Source: an uncultured Oscillospiraceae bacterium
GTDB lineage: Bacteria; Bacillota; Clostridia; Oscillospirales; Acutalibacteraceae
Assembly: GCA_900556765.1 (NCBI GenBank)
Contig: USQH01000050.1
Location: 1-9,575, forward strand
Reading direction: 5' to 3'
DNA: 9,575 nt
The notes beneath the pieces were generated by a model. It saw only the letters and a program-made list of their open reading frames with translations, was not told where the DNA came from and did not search any database. Positions within the stretch are counted from its first letter, which is position 1. Each line of letters begins with the position of its first letter. Below, in pieces: positions 5,679 to 9,575 of this stretch. Both the position numbers and the translations under genes were made by a program.

Positions 5679-8279
5679 ATGGCTGAGTTGTCCCCAATGA
5701 TGAAGCAGTATTTTGAAATTAAAAATCAGTACAAGGACTGCATTCTTTTCTTTCGTTTGGGCGATTTTTATGAAATGTTTTTCGACGACGCCAAGATCGC
5801 GTCAAAGGAGCTGGAACTTGCGCTTACAGGGCGTGACTGCGGCCAGGAGGAACGCGCGCCGATGTGCGGTGTACCGTACCATTCCTGCGATGCCTATATT
5901 GCGCGCATGGTCGAAAAGGGATACAAAATAGCCATTTGCGAACAGACCGAGGATCCGGCACAGGCAAAGGGACTTGTCCGCCGCGAAATCACCCGAATAA
6001 TCACACCCGGCACCGTCATCGAGGACAGCATGCTTGAGGAGGGGCGCAACACCTATCTTGCGGCGCTGTTTGTCGGTGATAACAAGTCGGGACTCTGCTT
6101 TGTCGACTCGTCAACGGGCGAACTGAATTTGACCGAGATCGACGATACGCCCAAAAAGCTGAGTGAACGAATAAACAGTCAGCTCGGGCGTTTCCGCCCG
6201 AGCGAGGTGCTTACCGGCGGCGAAGTGCCGTCGGATATCACCGATTACATTGTGCAAAAGCTCGGTTGTCGCTGTGAACACGCCGATGACCGCATTTTCG
6301 ATGCATACAACGCCAAATGCCGCGTGGAGGATCACTTCAACCGCGGAGTCGGCGATCTTTCGATACCGGGCGACTCCGCTTTGCGCGCGCTCGGTGCGGC
6401 TCTGGAGTATCTTTACGCCACACAGCGTACCGGACTCGGCGGTATAAACAGCGTTAATGTGTATTCCGACGCGCAGTATATGCGGCTGGACATTGCCACG
6501 CGACGTAATCTGGAGCTGGTCGAGACTATGCGCGGGCGCGAGCAGCGCGGTTCATTGCTCCATGTGTTGGACAGGACCGAGACCGCCATGGGCAAGCGCC
6601 TTATCCGAAGCTATATCGAACAGCCGCTTATAAACCCGGCGCAGATAACCTCGCGTCAAAACGGCGTTGAGGAGCTTTATTCCGACTCGGTTCTTCGCGG
6701 CGAGATCGGAGCGGCGCTCAGCGGAATATATGACCTCGAGCGCCTGATGACCCGCGTACTGCACGGCACGGCAAATCCGCGTGAGATAAAGTCGCTTTCC
6801 TGCACAATTGCGCGCTTGCCTGCGATAAGACAACTGCTTTCTCCATGTAAAAGTCAAATACTTTGCAACATTTATAACGACATTGACGAGCTGACCGATG
6901 TGTGCGAGCTTATCGACACCGCAATTGTCGACGATCCGCCGATGATGCTGAAGGACGGCGATGTCATACGCCCCGGCTATAACGAGGAGGTCGACACTCT
7001 GCGCTCCGATAAGAGCGACGGTCACGGCTTCATTGCCCGTATCGAAGCGGAGGAACGCGAACGTACCGGCATTAAAAACCTGCGTATCAAGTATAATAAG
7101 GTGTTCGGATATTATATCGAGGTCACTAACAGCTACAAGGATCTTGTGCCCGAGGATTACATACGCAAACAGACCACAGTTAACGCAGAGCGCTATATTA
7201 CCGATTCGCTCAAAAAGCAGGAGAGCCGCGTGCTCGGAGCGCAGGAGCGGTTGGTACGCCTTGAAAGCGAGCTGTTCGACGCCGTTCGTGCGGCTGTGGC
7301 GGCACAACTTGACCGTATTCAGCGTACGGCAAGCGCAATTGCGAGGCTTGACGTTCTTTATTCCTTTGCAAAAATTGCCGCCGACAATAACTATGTGCGG
7401 CCGAATATAAACACCAACGGTGTTATAAACATTACGGATGGCCGTCATCCGGTGGTCGAGACGGTGCAAAAAACGCCTTTCGTTCCAAACGACACTCTGC
7501 TTGACAGCGGCGAAAATCTCTGCGCTATCATAACGGGACCGAACATGGCAGGTAAATCGACCTATATGCGTCAGGTCGCCGTTATCACCCTCATGGCGCA
7601 GATCGGCGCATTTGTTCCTGCGAGAAGCGCCGATATTTCAATTTGCGACGCCATTTTTACACGCGTCGGCGCATCTGATGACCTGTCGGCAGGTCAGTCG
7701 ACTTTTATGGTGGAGATGAGCGAGGTCGCGCACATTTTGTCCAACGCGACAAAGGACAGCCTTATTATCTTCGATGAGATCGGACGAGGTACATCCACCT
7801 TTGACGGTATGTCGATAGCGCAGGCTGTGCTTGAATACGTTTGCAACCGCAAAAAAATCGGAGCAAAGACCCTCTTTGCTACCCATTATCACGAGCTGAC
7901 CGAGATGGAAAACACTCTCAGCGGCGTTAAAAACTATAATACCTCGGTCAAAAAGCGCGGCGACGATATCACGTTCCTGAGAAAGATCGTTCGCGGCTGC
8001 GCCGACGGCAGCTACGGTATAGAGGTAGCGAAGCTGGCAGGCGTTCCCGATGCGGTTATAAAAAATGCAAAGCATATACTTGCTGAGTTGGAGCAAAACG
8101 GCGGCGAGACGCATATCCGTTATGTTGAAAAGCATGATGACAGCGATCAGATCGGTTTTGCGTCGGCTGCGTCGGACGAGCTTGTAAACGAGATGAAAGC
8201 AATCGATGTAAATGTCCTGACGCCGATCGAGGCTATGCAAAAGCTGTACGAGTTGATAAACAGAGCGAAAAATATATGA
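5679..8279 (+). CDS. mutS: DNA mismatch repair protein MutS
   Basis: An 866-residue MutS1 of normal length that recognises mismatches and small loops and then recruits MutL. The N-terminal mismatch-binding domain has the Phe-x-Glu motif in GDFYEMF (Phe30, Glu32). Connector, lever and clamp regions follow (about 125-560). The ABC-type ATPase has Walker A GPNMAGKST (620-628, Lys626), the STFMVEMSE segment (674-682), Walker B LIIFDE (Asp699, Glu700) with GRGTS after it, and the switch histidine in ATHYHEL (His736). A C-terminal helix-turn-helix (about 833-865) for dimer contacts is present. Before it, where many MutS proteins carry a QLSLF-type beta-clamp motif, this one has QIGFA (824-828). The start has GGTGAGG at 5667-5673, 5 bases upstream. 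It lies 70 bases after the YlbF-family gene and 45 before mutL, with no terminator seen. Confidence 0.98.
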   Translation: MAELSPMMKQYFEIKNQYKDCILFFRLGDFYEMFFDDAKIASKELELALTGRDCGQEERAPMCGVPYHSCDAYIARMVEKGYKIAICEQTEDPAQAKGLVRREITRIITPGTVIEDSMLEEGRNTYLAALFVGDNKSGLCFVDSSTGELNLTEIDDTPKKLSERINSQLGRFRPSEVLTGGEVPSDITDYIVQKLGCRCEHADDRIFDAYNAKCRVEDHFNRGVGDLSIPGDSALRALGAALEYLYATQRTGLGGINSVNVYSDAQYMRLDIATRRNLELVETMRGREQRGSLLHVLDRTETAMGKRLIRSYIEQPLINPAQITSRQNGVEELYSDSVLRGEIGAALSGIYDLERLMTRVLHGTANPREIKSLSCTIARLPAIRQLLSPCKSQILCNIYNDIDELTDVCELIDTAIVDDPPMMLKDGDVIRPGYNEEVDTLRSDKSDGHGFIARIEAEERERTGIKNLRIKYNKVFGYYIEVTNSYKDLVPEDYIRKQTTVNAERYITDSLKKQESRVLGAQERLVRLESELFDAVRAAVAAQLDRIQRTASAIARLDVLYSFAKIAADNNYVRPNINTNGVINITDGRHPVVETVQKTPFVPNDTLLDSGENLCAIITGPNMAGKSTYMRQVAVITLMAQIGAFVPARSADISICDAIFTRVGASDDLSAGQSTFMVEMSEVAHILSNATKDSLIIFDEIGRGTSTFDGMSIAQAVLEYVCNRKKIGAKTLFATHYHELTEMENTLSGVKNYNTSVKKRGDDITFLRKIVRGCADGSYGIEVAKLAGVPDAVIKNAKHILAELEQNGGETHIRYVEKHDDSDQIGFASAASDELVNEMKAIDVNVLTPIEAMQKLYELINRAKNI

Positions 8280-8324
8280 ACTATACCGAACTATATATAA
8301 GACTGTAAAAGGAGGTCAGCAAAA

Positions 8325-9575
8325 ATGCCGCATATTCAGGTATTGGACAAGCATGTAGCCGAGCTTATCGCCGCAGGCGAGGTGGTCGAGCGGCCTGCTT
8401 CTGTAATAAAGGAGCTGGTTGAAAATTCGATTGACGCCGGTGCAACTCAGATAACCGTTGAAATTCAAAACGGCGGAGTGACCTATATGCGTGTTACCGA
8501 TAACGGCTGCGGAATCGCACGCGATGATGTTCCGACGGCGTTTTTGCGCCACGCAACAAGCAAGGTTGCGAGCGAGACCGACCTTGAAAAAATAGGCACC
8601 CTGGGCTTTCGCGGAGAGGCGCTTGCCTCTGTTGCCGCAGTCGCTCGTGTGGAAATGATGACCTGCTGTGAAAACGGCGTCGGCGTGCTGTATCGTATTC
8701 ACGGCGGAGAAGAGGTGTCGTTTGATGACGCCGGATGTCCTGTCGGTACTACAATAATCGTGCGCGATCTGTTTTATAACACCCCTGCACGAATGAAATT
8801 TCTCAAAAAAGACGTCGGGGAGGCTAACGCCGTTGCCGGCGTTCTGGACAGAATAGCGTTATCGCACCCCGAGATTTCACTGCGCTTTATCCGCGACGGC
8901 AAGGTGACTCTATCCACTCAGGGTAACGGAGAACTGCGTGATACCGTTTATGCCGTTTTCGGCAGAGAGTTTGCAAATTCTCTTATCGCAGTCGATTACT
9001 CGAACGAGTCAATGAGTATACGTGGATTTGTAGGTTCGCCTGTTTCTGCGCGTGCAAACCGAAATATGCAGCACTTTTTCATAAACGGACGCTGTGTAAA
9101 ATCAAAAAATCTGATCGCGGCGCTGGAACAGGCGTGCAAAGGCTCGATCATGGTCGGCAAATTTCCTACCTGCGTACTCAATCTGACCGTTCCGTTCAAT
9201 CAGGTGGATATCAATGTCAGCCCATCAAAGACCGAAGCTCGCTTTGTAAACGAGCGCGAAGTGTTTAATGTAGTTAATGTAGTCTATTACGGTATTAAAA
9301 CAGCTCTTTCTCACGGCGATACTCGCCCTGAACTAAAGCTGGATACACCTGTTGCAAAAAAGACTTCAGGCGAGCAGATCAGTATAAACAATACGCTCGG
9401 CGCGAGTGCTCAGAAACAGTCGGTCAACCTATTTGATGCCGTTATATCCTCGGATAAAACTGTTGCGAAATCGGATGCAAAACCGGATTTGGGCGCAAAT
9501 AAGCTGCCTGTCGGCTATTCGCCGTTGGTAAGCGCGCCGCAAAAAGACGGCATGCATCTTGCTTTTCGTTCTCAA
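8325..9575 (+). CDS. mutL: DNA mismatch repair protein MutL (partial, N-terminal 417 residues)
   Basis: The frame from ATG 8325 stays open to the window edge, giving exactly 417 codons without a stop. It is the MutL GHKL ATPase, which couples MutS to later repair steps. Visible motifs are the KELVENSIDAGA helix (catalytic Glu30, Mg-binding Asn34), DNGCGI (59-64), the ATP lid with HATSK (76-80), GFRGEA (94-99), and FYNTPAR (150-156). The second domain (about 205-330) contains FFINGR and DINVSPSK with the conserved Lys302. Position 299 is Ser where most MutL proteins have His. After about 330 a Ser/Lys/Asp-rich linker begins, containing QSVNLF (365-370). The C-terminal domain, which in Firmicutes usually has endonuclease motifs, is beyond the window. 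The ribosome site AAAAGGAGGT ends 9 bases before the ATG. Confidence 0.97.
   Translation, partial: MPHIQVLDKHVAELIAAGEVVERPASVIKELVENSIDAGATQITVEIQNGGVTYMRVTDNGCGIARDDVPTAFLRHATSKVASETDLEKIGTLGFRGEALASVAAVARVEMMTCCENGVGVLYRIHGGEEVSFDDAGCPVGTTIIVRDLFYNTPARMKFLKKDVGEANAVAGVLDRIALSHPEISLRFIRDGKVTLSTQGNGELRDTVYAVFGREFANSLIAVDYSNESMSIRGFVGSPVSARANRNMQHFFINGRCVKSKNLIAALEQACKGSIMVGKFPTCVLNLTVPFNQVDINVSPSKTEARFVNEREVFNVVNVVYYGIKTALSHGDTRPELKLDTPVAKKTSGEQISINNTLGASAQKQSVNLFDAVISSDKTVAKSDAKPDLGANKLPVGYSPLVSAPQKDGMHLAFRSQ

Noticed and set aside
6552..7469. A 305-codon open frame on the minus strand inside mutS
   Set aside because: It is fully antisense to well-conserved MutS sequence, has no recognisable domain, and is explained by the codon bias of mutS. 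Other long minus-strand frames inside miaB, mutS and mutL are rejected for the same reason.

Overview
The window looks like a chromosomal segment of a Gram-positive gut-type Clostridia bacterium, most likely in the Ruminococcaceae/Oscillospiraceae range. This is an inference from four things: strong GGAGG-type ribosome binding sites, a BspA-like leucine-rich-repeat tail next to secreted carbohydrate-esterase-like lipoproteins, a DUF4364 protein (a family typical of Clostridia), and the Firmicute gene order miaB - YlbF/YmcA-family gene - mutS - mutL. No mobile element, phage gene, CRISPR array or defence system was recognised.

Left part (1-1950), surface and secretion. The window opens with the last 28 codons of a probable BspA-type leucine-rich-repeat protein. 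Two SGNH/GDSL lipoproteins follow on the same strand. Both carry a lipobox and a full set of SGNH blocks, and both resemble carbohydrate esterase family 3 (acetyl-xylan-esterase-like). The first follows the repeat gene by 22 bases. The second has its own good sigma-A-type promoter, and a strong hairpin ends the group. A stretch of about 220 bases without a supported gene follows (1951-2172).

Middle (2173-2950). A complete tRNA-Thr(GGT) gene with encoded CCA lies on the minus strand. It has a consensus TTGACA-17-TATAAT promoter and its own intrinsic terminator. Diverging from it on the plus strand is a DUF4364 gene, a predicted winged-helix protein, which ends in a hairpin terminator.

Right part (3038-9575), tRNA modification and mismatch repair. 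A clear promoter (TTGAAA-17-extended TATAAT) starts a same-strand cluster of five genes: a HAD phosphatase of the phosphoglycolate-phosphatase type, miaB (tRNA methylthiotransferase), a YlbF/YmcA-family protein with a cysteine-rich tail, mutS, and the first 417 codons of mutL, which runs off the window. The gaps are 10, 3, 70 and 45 bases with no terminator recognised between genes, so one transcript is likely. MutS and MutL act together in mismatch repair. MiaB and the YlbF/YmcA-family protein are linked in Firmicutes by gene order, and both families have iron-sulphur connections.

The coding content is mostly conserved housekeeping genes. The points worth a second look are small: a 7+7 base dyad at the 5' end of the HAD-miaB transcript, the seven-cysteine tail of the YlbF-family protein, a degraded sliding-clamp motif in MutS, a His-to-Ser change in a conserved MutL motif, and a symmetrical -10 box shared by the divergent tRNA and DUF4364 genes. 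I saw no clear sign of a new multi-gene system.
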